A stretch of DNA of 64,000 bases, taken from NCBI GenBank assembly GCA_039707655.1, contig CM077665.1, forward strand, positions 288,614,205 through 288,678,204, written 5' to 3'. The position numbers were made by a program, and so were the translations under genes. The notes beneath the pieces are model-generated. The model had not been told where the DNA came from and did not search any database. It saw only the letters and a list, made by a program, of their open reading frames with translations. The stretch comes from Elymus sibiricus (taxonomy: Eukaryota; Streptophyta; Magnoliopsida; Poales; Poaceae). Positions 12,671 to 22,195 of this stretch are shown in pieces; position 1 is the first letter of the stretch, and every line of letters starts with the position of its first letter.

Positions 12671-15600
12671 GCACTTTATGCCTAGCTTAATGGCTTTAAA
12701 GAAAGCGCTGCCAGGGAGACAACCCGGAAGTTTTAGAGAGTCATTTTATTCTGTTGTGTGCTTTTATATAGTTTAAAAACAAAAAAATAAAGTGGGGAAC
12801 CTAAAACTTTTCAAAAAGGGAAGTGAAAGTAAGAAAGACGAGCACCGTTGAAGTGGGGGAGCTCCTTGAACTTTGTTCATGCTCACGGAAACTTTGTGAA
12901 TCTTAATTACAGAAACTTTTCAACAAAAATAATTATCCCCTTGTATAAATCCCTTGTATTATAAAAATAATGTGCCAAGATTTGCCTTTAGGATGATTAG
13001 ATTGCTTGTTTGGTGTGTGCAGTGCAAAAACAGAAACTTTGGCTGTAATGCGTGAATTTACATTTTTTACTGGAATGTCAAAAGTTTCTGAAATTTTTAC
13101 ACAGTACTTCTATGCAAATTGTTTATTTTTTTCCTAATTTTTCAGAATTGTTGGAGTTACATAAGTATGGTAGATGTTCAGATTACTACAGACTGTTCTG
13201 TTTTTGACAGATTCTGTTTTCTATTCATTGTTCTCTTATTTTGATGGATCTATGGGTAGTATCGGGGGGTATGAACCATGGTGAAGTTGGACTACAGTAG
13301 ATATAATGCTAATATGAATTTGGAATGAGTTCACAACAGTACTTAAAGTGGTGATTTACTTTATTATACTAACGAATCTCACGAGGGTTTTGTTAAGTTT
13401 TGTGTGATTGAAGTTTTCAAGTTTTGGGTGAGATCACGATGGATGAAGGAATAAGGAGTGGAAAGAGACTAAGCTTGGGATGCCCGAGGCACCCCAAGGT
13501 AATATTCAAGGACTCCCAAGAAACTAAGCTTGGGATGCCCTGAAAGGCATCCCCTCTTTCTTCTAACGACCATCGGTAATTTTACTTGGAGCTATATTTT
13601 TATTCGTCACATGATATGCGTAAATCTTGGAGCGTCGTGTGCTTTTTATTTTTCTTTTAATAATGCACCATGCTGGTATGAGAACGTCCTTGGTTGATTT
13701 ATAGAAGGCTCTTTGCACCGCACTTATATCTTTTGAGTATGGCTTTATAGAATGCTTCATGTGCTTCACTTATATCATTTGAAGTTTGGATTGCCTGTTT
13801 CTCTACACATAGAAAACCGCCATTTGTAGAATGCTCTTTTGCTTCACTTATATTTGTTAGAGCGTGGGCATATCTTTTGTAGAAAGAATTAAACTCTCAT
13901 GCTTCGCTTATATCTATTTAGAGAGTTAACAGGAGTTGGTCATTCACATGGTTAGTCATAAAATCCTACATAAAACTTGTAGATCACTGAATATGATATG
14001 TTTGATTCCTTGCAATAGTTTTGCGATATAAAGATGGTGATATTAGAGTCATGCTAGTGAGTAATTGTGGATTGGTAGAAATATTTGTGTTAAAATTTGT
14101 GATTCCCGTAGCATGCACGTATGGTGAACCGTTATGTGAAGAAGCCGGAGCATGATTTATTTATTGATTGTCATCCTTGGTGTGGAGGTCGGGATCGCGC
14201 GATGGTTAACTCCTACCAACCCTTCCCCTAGGAGCATGCGTGTAGTACCTTGTTTCGATGACTAATAAATTTTTGCAATAAGTATGTGAGTTCTTTATGA
14301 CTAATGTTGAGTCCATGGATTATATGCACTCTCACCTTTCCACCATTGCTAGCCTCTCTAGTACCGCGCAACTTTCGCCGGTGCATTACACCCACCATAT
14401 ATCCTTCCTCAAAACAGCCACCATACCTACGTATTATGGCATTTCCATAGCCATTCCGAGATATATTGCCATGCAACTTTCACCGTTCCATTTATTATGA
14501 CACGCACCATCATTGTCATATTGCTTTGCATGATCGTAAGATAGCTAGCATGATGTTTTCATGGCTTGTCCGTTTTTTTGATGTCATTGCTATGCTAGAT
14601 CATCGCACATCCCAGTACACCGCCGGAGGCATTCATATAGAGTCATATTTTGTTCTAGTATCAAGTTGTAATTCTTGAGTTGTAAGTAAATAAAAGTGTG
14701 ATGATCATCATTATTAGAGCATTGTCCCATGTGAGGAAAGGATGATGGAAGCTATGATTCCCTCACAAGTTGGGATGAGTCTCCGTACTTTACAAAAGAT
14801 AAAAGAGGCCAAAGAAGCCCAAATAAAAAAAGAGGCCATAGAAGCCCACCAAAAAAAACAGAAAACAAAAAAAAAGAGAGAAAAGAGAGAAGGGGCAATG
14901 CTACTATTCCTTTTTCCACACTTGTGCTTCAAAGTAGCACCATGATCTTCATGATAGAGAGTCTCCTATATTGTCACTTTCATATACTAGTGGGAATTTT
15001 TCATTATAGAACTTGGCTTGTATATTCCAATGATGGGCTTTCTCAAATTGCCCTAGGTCTTCCTGAGCAAGCAAGTTGGATGCACACCCACTTAGTTTTC
15101 AGTTTGAGCTTTCATACACTTATAGCTCTAGTGCATCCGTTGCATGGCAATCCCTACTCACTTGCATCGATATCGATTGATGGGCATCTCCATAGCCCAT
15201 TAATTTGCCTAGTTGATGTGAGACTATCTCCTTCTTTTTGTCTTCTCCACAACCTCCACCATATACTATTCCACCTATAGTGCTATATCCATGGCTCACG
15301 CTCATGTATTGCGTGAAAGTTGAAAAAGTTTGAGAATACTAAAGTATGAAACAATTGCTTGGCTAAAACCGGGGTTGTGCATAATTTAATACTTTGTGTG
15401 ATGAAGATGGAGCATAGCCAAACTATATGATTTTGTAGGGATAACTTTCTTTTAGCCATGATATTTTGAGAAGACATGATTGCTTTATTAGTATGCTTGA
15501 AGTACTATTGTCTTTATGTCAAATGATAGACTATTGCTTTGCATCACTCGTGTCTTAATATTCATGCCATGATTAGATTATATGATCAAGACTATGCTAG

Positions 15601-15677
15601 GTAGCATTCTACATTAAAAATTATCTTTTTTATCATTTACGTGCTCGAGAACGAGCAGGAATTAAGCTTGGGGATGC
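12671..15677 (+). other. Non-coding 3' interior of the non-autonomous element
   Basis: Three kilobases without a credible gene. It contains repeated short motifs: GGGATGCCC pairs at 13473-13545, and repeats of a CACTTATATC.TTTG-type sentence at 13720-13920. There is an A-rich stretch at 14790-14895 with AGAGGCCAAAGAAGCCC units. The last bases before the right LTR, AATTAAGCTTGGGGATGC (15660-15677), are the polypurine-tract region. Confidence 0.65.
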
Positions 15678-17205
15678 TGATACATCTCCATCGTATCTAT
15701 AATTTTTGATTGTTTCATGCCAATATTCTACAACTTTCATATACTTTTGGCAACTTTTTATACTATTTTTGGGACAACATATTGATCCAGTGCCCAGTGC
15801 CAGTTCCTGTTTGTTGCATGTTTTTTTTTCGCAGAATACCCATACCAAAAGAAGTCCAAACGCGATAAAAACTTACGAAGATTTTTTTTGGAATATATGT
15901 GATTTTTGGGAAAAAGAATCAACGCGAGACGATGCCCGAGGGGCCCACAAGCCATAGGGGCGCGCCCCATGGGGTAGGGCGCGCCCTGGACCCTTGTGGT
16001 CACCCCGTAAGGCGGTTGGTGCCCTTCTTTCTCCACAAGAAAGCTAATATCCGGATAAAAATCGTGTTAAAATTTCAGCCCAATCGGAGTTACGGATCTC
16101 CATGAATTTAAGAAACGGGGAAAGTCCAGAATCTGGGAAGGCAGAAACAGAAGGAAACAGAGAGAGTGGTCCAATCTAGGAGGGGCTCTCGCCCCTCCGC
16201 CGCCATGGAGGCCATGGACCAGAGGGGAAACCCTTCTCCCATCTAGGGGGAAGGACAAGGAAGAATAAGAAGGAGGGGGGCTCTCTCCCCCTCTCTCCCG
16301 GTGGCCCCGGAACGCCGCCGGGGCCATCATCGTGACGGCGATCTACACCAACAACTTCGCCGCCGTCATCACCAACTCTCTCCGCCTCTATGCAGCGGTT
16401 CAACACCTCTTCTCCCCGCTGTAATCTCTACTTAAACATGGTGCTCAATGCTATATATTATTTCCCAATGATGTATGGCTATCCTATGATGTTTGAGTAG
16501 ATCCGTTTTGTCCTATGGGTTGATTGATGATCATGATTGGTTTGAGTTGCATGTTTTACTATTGGTGTTGTCCTATGGTGCTCTCCATGTCGCGCAAGCG
16601 TGAGGGATCCCCGCTGTAGGGTTTGCAATATGTTCATGATTCGCTTATGGTGGGTGGCGTGAGTGACAGAAGCACAGACCCGAGTAAGTAGGTTGTTTGC
16701 GTATGGGAATAAAGAGGACTTGATACCTTATAATGCTATGGTTGGGTTTTACCTTAATGAACTTTAGTAGTTACGGATGCTTGCTAGAGTTCCAATCATA
16801 AGTGCATATGATCCAAGTAGAGAAAGTATGTTAGCTTATGCCTCTCCCTCATATAAAATTGCAGTAATGATTACCGGTCTAGTTATCGATTGCCTAGGGA
16901 CAAATAACTTTCTTGTGACAAAAAGCTCTCTACTAAGACTAACTTAGTTGTTTCTTCATCTAAACAGCCCCTAGATTTTATTTATGTGTTCTTTATTATC
17001 TTGCAAACCTATCCCGTTACACCTACAAAGTACTTCTAGTTTCATACTTGTTCTAGGTAAAGCGAACGTTAAGCGTGCGTAGAGTTGTATCGGTGGTCGA
17101 TAGAACTTGAGGGAATATTTGTTCTACCTTTAGCTCCTCGTTGGGTTCGACACTCTTACTTATCGAGAAAGGCTACAACTGATCCCCTATACTTGTGGGT
17201 TATCA
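15678..17205 (+). repeat. 3' LTR of the non-autonomous element
   Basis: Begins TGATACATCTCCATCGTATC and ends ACTTGTGGGTTATCA at 17205, followed by the GCCAC target duplication. It is collinear with 9670-11199 over its whole length. Confidence 0.9.
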
Positions 17206-17410
17206 GCCACTCGGATGTGTTGTGGGCAAACGGTTCCGGATAAAGAACTGTCAGGGACTGATGAAATCATCACCGACGGATTTGGTTGTTTATTCCGTAT
17301 GCGATGTGATTTGCTCAATCTGCCCACAAACATCTATGCTCTATTTAGAAGAACATGATTGCATAACCAAATTAAGCATCAAATACACACATAACATTGG
17401 CACACACCTT
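17206..17410 (+). repeat. Repeat array copy A, right part and tail
   Basis: Resumes the array broken by the retroelement at 9669. From GTGTTGTGGG through TGATGAAATCATCACCGACGG, GTGATTTGCTC and AACATGATTGCATAA it runs parallel to 19070-19230 in copy B. The tail ends just before the 3' side of the exonuclease relic. Confidence 0.6.
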
Positions 17411-17419
17411 AATAAACCA

Positions 17420-18268
17420 TTACATGCATAATAAACTTATCCCTCTAAAACTATGAATATTTATGCATAGAGGGAGTATGAGAATTGAGAAACGATCATC
17501 AAATCTTCTACTCTTGTGACGCTTGCCGCCAGCACTCTGCTTGTGGCTCGATCCCTCGTTGTCTTCAGGTAGGAGGCACTTCCTCATGTCAACGATCCGC
17601 CTAAACATCTCGTAGCATGTGTAAGCTTGCTTGGTCGCGGTCTGGAGTTGATATTCATCCAGTTTCTTCACCCAGCCCCTGTGCCAGACCGGCTTGTTCT
17701 TGTCGCACTCAACCCTCATGTCAGCATAGTAGGGGTCGATGATGGCCTCGGCAAAGTCAACATGGGAATCCATCTGCTTCTTGCTGCCCCAGACCCTTTA
17801 GTGGCCGCGGATGTCGACAAGCTTCTGGCAGGCCAAGCCCGAAGTATTGAGCACCTTTGGATCATCGGTGGTGTCCACCGTAGCGAACCTGTAGTTCGGG
17901 CTATTGACAAACCTGGTGAAACGCTCGCAAGGCACTGTGGCCAGGCAGTAGTGGTAGAGGAGGACGTGATGGCCGATGCACAACTGGGCGACGGCAACCT
18001 TCTGATCATGCCCGGCACGACCGCCGGTGTAAGCGAGGTCGAAGCCAACCACTTTGTACTTGTCATCTGCATCAAGCAACCACTCCATAGTGCCAATGGA
18101 GTCCTCCACCATGCCCGGGTCGTTGGTGTACACCATCGTGAGGTCCGTCTTCCTCATGTGGGTCTCCACATGATGCACGCCGAACTCCATTGGAGCGCCG
18201 CTGGACATCCTCTCTGTATGCGTCATCCAGGGTGCACTTATTATGTTGTGGGGCGTGATCGAAAGCAT
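17420..18268 (-). pseudogene. RNase D/WRN-like 3'-5' exonuclease relic
   Basis: The minus-strand frame from ATG 18268 runs to an in-frame TAA at 17800-17798 and then continues in the same frame to 17420. The protein resembles the plant DEDDy 3'-5' exonuclease family (WRN exonuclease-like). It has a motif I region KVVGFDLAYTGG (about residue 92-103), a central HHVLLYHYCLATVPCERF block and a C-terminal motif III region YQLQTATKQAYTCYE. In the family, motif I has D-x-E and motif III Y-x-x-x-D. Here the Glu is Ala and the Asp is Gln, so catalysis is not expected. A TATA-like TTTATACC lies on the minus strand near 18290. With a mid-gene stop and lost catalytic residues this is read as a pseudogene, or at most a binding-only relic. 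Confidence 0.65.
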
Positions 18269-18524
18269 GAAGAGACTATGGTTAATGGTTGTGGGTATAA
18301 ATGGGGGCCGAATGTCCTAGAAAACCGGCACGTCCGGATGTCAGTTTTTCAGCGCGTGATTCAGTCGTGGAGCACGTAACTGCATGGGGCGACACGCGTG
18401 GCGCAACCACATGCATATGGAGCCCCAAACATGATCGTGGGCCGGCCCCAACCGCTGGTAGAGCGCGCGCGGAGGGGTGCGAGAGCGGAGCACGCGCAGG
18501 GACGCGAGAACAGAGCACGCGGTG

Positions 18525-18677
18525 GGATGCGAGGTCGAACCAGACCACTCTGTACTTGTCCTCGTCAAGTAACATGTCCATGATGTTGGAGTTCTCCGTC
18601 CAGATCGGATGTTTGGTGTACACCACGAACGGACAGGGCGTGTCTACGGCATGCATGATCCAAACACGACACATCAA
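18525..18677 (-). pseudogene. Second exonuclease N-terminal fragment
   Basis: The minus-strand frame reads PCPFVVYTKHPIWTEN, then IMDMLLDEDKYRVVWFDLA. This parallels the neighbouring relic's DLTMVYTNDPGMVED, MEWLLDADDKYKVVGFDLA. Similarity stops right after motif I, and the rest of the 131-codon frame (to 18282) is arginine/proline-rich and not homologous. The fragment abuts repeat array copy B, so it looks like the broken 5' end of a second exonuclease copy. Confidence 0.55.
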
Positions 18678-18678
18678 T

Positions 18679-19240
18679 CAGATACCCTTCGACGAAACTG
18701 TGTGCGATGCATGAATCGCAAAAGGTATAGTTCAAGCTCCGTCGCTAATGGCACGAACTGTGTGTGAAGGTGGATCCATCAAATACGATTCAGAAAGTAG
18801 TTGCGTGTGCGATCTACGGCAGACAGTTTGTTCTTATGAACTGTTTGTGATTAGAGAAGATAACAGAAACGGTTACCAAAACTACATACGTGTGTGAAGT
18901 ACGGCAGATAGTTCACTCGGATAAACTATGTGCGCTGATACAACAGAACACAAATGATTCGGCATAACAAGATGTGTGCGATATACAGAAAACAGGTGAG
19001 TAATGAGAATTGTGTGCGAACACCAGATATAACACAGACAATTGGTGCTAATAACCTGTGTGTGTTGTGGGGAAATGTTTGCTGGTATACAACTGTCAGC
19101 GATTGATGAAATCATCACTGACGGGTTTTGTAGTTTAGTCCGTGTGTACTATGATTTGCTCGGTCTGCACAACATCAATGCTGCGCCTACAAAACAACAA
19201 CATATGTACTTATAAGAACATGATTGCATAAACAAAAAAG
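18679..19240 (+). repeat. GTGTGCGATG repeat array, copy B
   Basis: Same orientation and same start (CGACACATCAATCAGATACCC) as copy A at 9170, with the same GTGTGCGAT, GGCAGACAG and ATGAACTGTTTGTGAT motifs. It has the same closing section (TGATGAAATCATCACTGACGGG, TATGATTTGCTCGGTCTGC, GAACATGATTGCATAA). It ends shortly before the 3' end of the F-box gene. Units are too diverged to count with certainty by eye. Confidence 0.6.
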
Positions 19241-19361
19241 AACACAATGCACTTTCAAATATTGTATCACAAATACCAGCAATATTACAAGGTTCAAATT
19301 CCAGCATAACGAGGCCCAAATTCAAAGATTACAAGGTACAAAATGACATTAGAAATTAAAA

Positions 19362-21061
19362 TCAATCTTCAGGATCCATGGGATGAAATATTTTCGCGAA
19401 GGGATCATCCACCAAGAAGTCATATATCCGCTCGACAGAATCGCTTCCGAATAATCTGTCATATGAACTTCCAAAGTAAAAATCAGCTTCTGCAGAGCCT
19501 TTTCCATTCCGTTGTAGACGCCTGCGTTGGTCAGTAAACCATCCATCATGGCGCACTAAATATAGTGCAAACCTCGTTACCTTGAGCACCCTTGCTTTCT
19601 GAACAAAGAGACTGGCAAATTGAATCTCTGGATTGGTGGCTCGGTACACGTTCAAAGTAATTTCTGTGAGATGAAATTCAAGGCATTCGATGGGATTGTT
19701 ATATTGGGCCACCTTTTCCACTCGAACTCCTGCTTGTATCTGCAAATGAAGACAACATATCAGTGATTAGATGCAGTATCGAACACTATGGGCCTCTTTG
19801 ATTTGCATGATTTATAAAATACACTAATAGATTGACATGCCATCTTCGATCGTTCATGATTAACATCTGAAAAAAAATGTATAGTACACATTTCATTGTA
19901 ATCTGGGTAAAAGTACCAACAAATTGAACTCCGTTGTGGTTAAGAATTAACAGGAAAGGAACATCACCTCGACGTATAGCTTCTCCGTGCACGGAAAGCA
20001 AATAAGGAACTTAACAACTTCATCCAGATTGGGGCCGATAGATTGTAGTGCCAAGATCTTCACTGTGCACAGAGACAATGCGAGGCTTGTGGGAATCATT
20101 TTCTGGATGGCAGCCGAACATAGATCAACAAAAACTAGATAAAATGTGATGTACAATAATAAGAATGAGAAGAAGGTTGTTGTACCTGAACGGGTATGGA
20201 TCCAGCTGTAACAAGTTCAGAGAATTCAGCACACGAATACCCCAACACTATCAATTTCGGTGCGCCAATGACCTTGATTCTTGTTCGACCTTCTTTATCA
20301 AGTACAAACAATCTCTCTAGGAAAGGCGCATTCTCAATGACCATATCATGAAAGTCCCCAACTGACAGCGTGTTGTGGCACCAGCCATGCACATAAATCG
20401 TACGGAGATTCGTCGTAGCGATGTGGAGGCTACTGAACCCAAACATCATCTGAAGACGATGGTACTCGAGCGTTGTACAACAGCCGAGCATGCGCTCCAA
20501 ATCTGACTTCGAGATGCTGACGCCAATGAGCTCGAGGTGCTTCAGTTTAGGGAGATGAAGAGCGTGTGCGGCACTAATCTTGGGGAAAAGGCACCGCATG
20601 AACGTAGCGCGGCGCAGCGTGGGCGCGAGGCGGAAGACGGACGGAGGCAGCGAGCACCCATGTCCAGCATCAATGTTGAGCTCCTCGAGCTGATATAGGG
20701 CGGGGAATAAGAACCAGTTGTGAAACTTGGGTTCGGCCTTGCAGTTTGAACAGAAAGTGTCGATGGCAAGGCGTCTGACGGGCACAGTCTGCGTGGTGAG
20801 GATGTCGGACAATGCGTCCAAGCGTTTGCGATCCCCGCTGCAGAGCTCGTCGTTGTCGAGGAGGTCAATGGGGGTGGAGTGCCATAGGGGGAGCCACCGC
20901 CTGGAGAGGATGGTGGTCTGCACGGCAGATTTGATGGGGAGGAGGGACATGATGGTTACCAACATCTTGTCGGGGATGCTGCTGATGAAGTCCACGCTCG
21001 CCGGAGGCTCGTGTGGTTCAACCTCCACCCGCCCCCGCTTGTTGGCCGTCTCGTCGTCCAT
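19362..21061 (-). CDS. F-box/FBD/LRR-like protein (three exons)
   Basis: Inferred exons on the minus strand are 21061-20186, 20102-19968 and 19739-19362, with CAG|GTACAA, CCAG|AAA, GAG|GTGATG and GCAG|ATA junctions, all phase 0. Together they give a 462-residue protein with no internal stop. The N-terminus has an F-box at about residues 21-65 (FISSIPDKMLVTIMSLLP, VQTTILSRRW). Leucine-rich repeat-like segments follow (LYQLEELNIDAG, LPKLKHLELIGVSI, TTLEYHRLQMMF). The last exon has an FBD-like end (NPIECLEFHLTEITLNVYR, VQKARVLKVTRFALYL). Such proteins act as substrate receptors of SCF ubiquitin ligases; the target is unknown. The ATG at 21061 is chosen because the F-box begins shortly after it and upstream sequence enters the CACTA element. 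That insertion sits only 76 bp upstream of the ATG and has displaced the native promoter. Confidence 0.82.
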
Positions 21062-21136
21062 CGAAAAGGAGGCAATCCACGGCGGCGGCCCAAATAGATA
21101 AGACCGGAGGAGAAGGTGTAGCACTATTGGAGAACT

Positions 21137-21460
21137 CACTACTAGGAAAAGGCCTGTTAGTGGCGCACCTGTTTTGGCCATTAATGGCGCACTATAGGTG
21201 CGCCACTATCATCACGCCACTAGTAACAAGTACTAATGGCGCACCCCTGGTGCGCCATTAGTATACCAGACAATAGTGGCGCACCTGGCAGTGCGCCATT
21301 ACTATGTCCCCTGGTGCGCCATTACTATGCCTCCCAGGGGGCCATATTTACCTTGTGCTCTGGGTTACTAATGGCGCACTTCTAGATAATGCGCCACTAG
21401 TGTGCTTATTGCAGTGCGCCACTAAAGTGCAGTGTGGTGCGCCACTAGTATGAATATTAG
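21137..21460. repeat. CACTA left terminus with subterminal repeats
   Basis: Terminal inverted repeat CACTACTAGGAAAAGG followed by about a dozen copies, in both orientations, of the 11-12 bp motif (A)TGGCGCAC / GTGCGCCA(T). In En/Spm-type elements such subterminal motifs bind the element's TNPA-type protein. Many pairs here face each other and could form short hairpins. Confidence 0.9.
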
Positions 21461-21695
21461 GATTTTTTTTTTCTTTTCTGATATTTGCACAGGTTACAAA
21501 ATATATTACTGCACAGAATATAGACAGCACAACATATAAACAGCAGATTTATCGAATACAATAGAAGATTAGTCTCCGAATACAATTCATCATATTAGTC
21601 TCCGAATTCAAAATACCGAACAAAGTTAGAACATTACAAGTCTCGAGACCGCGAGTAGCGAGTTTGTCTTCACATTACAAGTCGATATCGATCAT

Positions 21696-21950
21696 CTAAA
21701 CTACCATCACATAGAAGAGAGCTGCGGTCATCACGATGAGCATCATCGCGATGAAACTGGTCTTCATCCGGTTCCTCCAATGCTCCCTCCTCTCTCCCGC
21801 TAGATAGCGCGCGTATCTAGCTTCCGCCTCCGCCCTAGTGGTGTACCCTTTGTAACTGTTACCGCTGAAACGGTGAACCTGTGTCCAACACTCCTCCCAG
21901 TCGTCATAGACTCCGGGAACCTTACCCTTGTACACGACATACCACGGCAT
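21696..21950 (-). CDS. Small RNase H1 hybrid-binding-domain protein with C-terminal membrane segment
   Basis: An 84-residue frame from ATG 21950. Residues 3-50 (WYVVYKGKVPGVYDDW, VHRFSGNSYKGY, EAEARYARYL) match the Caulimovirus viroplasmin / RNase H1 N-terminal hybrid-binding domain, including the WYVVYKGKxPGVYxxW opening and the GxxYKGYxxxxEA core. That fold binds RNA/DNA hybrids or dsRNA. No RNase H catalytic domain follows. Instead, after a basic stretch (ERREHWRNRMK), there is a hydrophobic segment (FIAMMLIVMTAALFYVMVV) that ends the protein and looks like a tail anchor. It lies 246 bp downstream of the second gene's stop on the same strand, inside the CACTA element. The role is unknown; nucleic-acid binding at a membrane is the straightforward reading. 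Confidence 0.72.
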   Translation of the reverse strand: MPWYVVYKGKVPGVYDDWEECWTQVHRFSGNSYKGYTTRAEAEARYARYLAGERREHWRNRMKTSFIAMMLIVMTAALFYVMVV

Positions 21951-22195
21951 CTCTATGCACTAGACAAACAAAACGTTAGTAGCAATTCACAGACAATACA
22001 TAAGCAATATATAAGTATGCAACAAAAGGATCGGAAGAGAAAAGCAACACATTAATAGCACGATTCATGGTCCTACTAATAAATAGCATCGATTACATAT
22101 AAGTTGAACGACTGTCCAAACTAAAGAGACATACAAGTTCATTAAAGTTTAATTACAACATGAGCTAATCGATATTTCAGAACTACATAGCATCA

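Larger units (their letters stand above)
9670..17205 (+). mobile_element. Complete non-autonomous LTR retrotransposon (TSD GCCAC)
   Basis: A 7.5-kb element bounded by two similar LTRs (9670-11199 and 15678-17205) and flanked by the 5-bp duplication GCCAC (9665-9669 and 17206-17210). It has a primer-binding site after the left LTR and a purine-rich tract before the right LTR, but no reverse transcriptase, integrase, protease or RNase H frame. Its only long frame is at 11324-12670. This is the arrangement of the large non-autonomous Triticeae elements with TGATACGTCTC-type LTRs, probably mobilised by gypsy-type enzymes in trans (inference). The rest of the interior, 12671-15677, is non-coding. 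Confidence 0.88.

Noticed and set aside
17627..18379. 250-codon plus-strand frame opposite the exonuclease relic
   Set aside because: Antisense shadow; the minus strand carries the recognisable exonuclease motifs.
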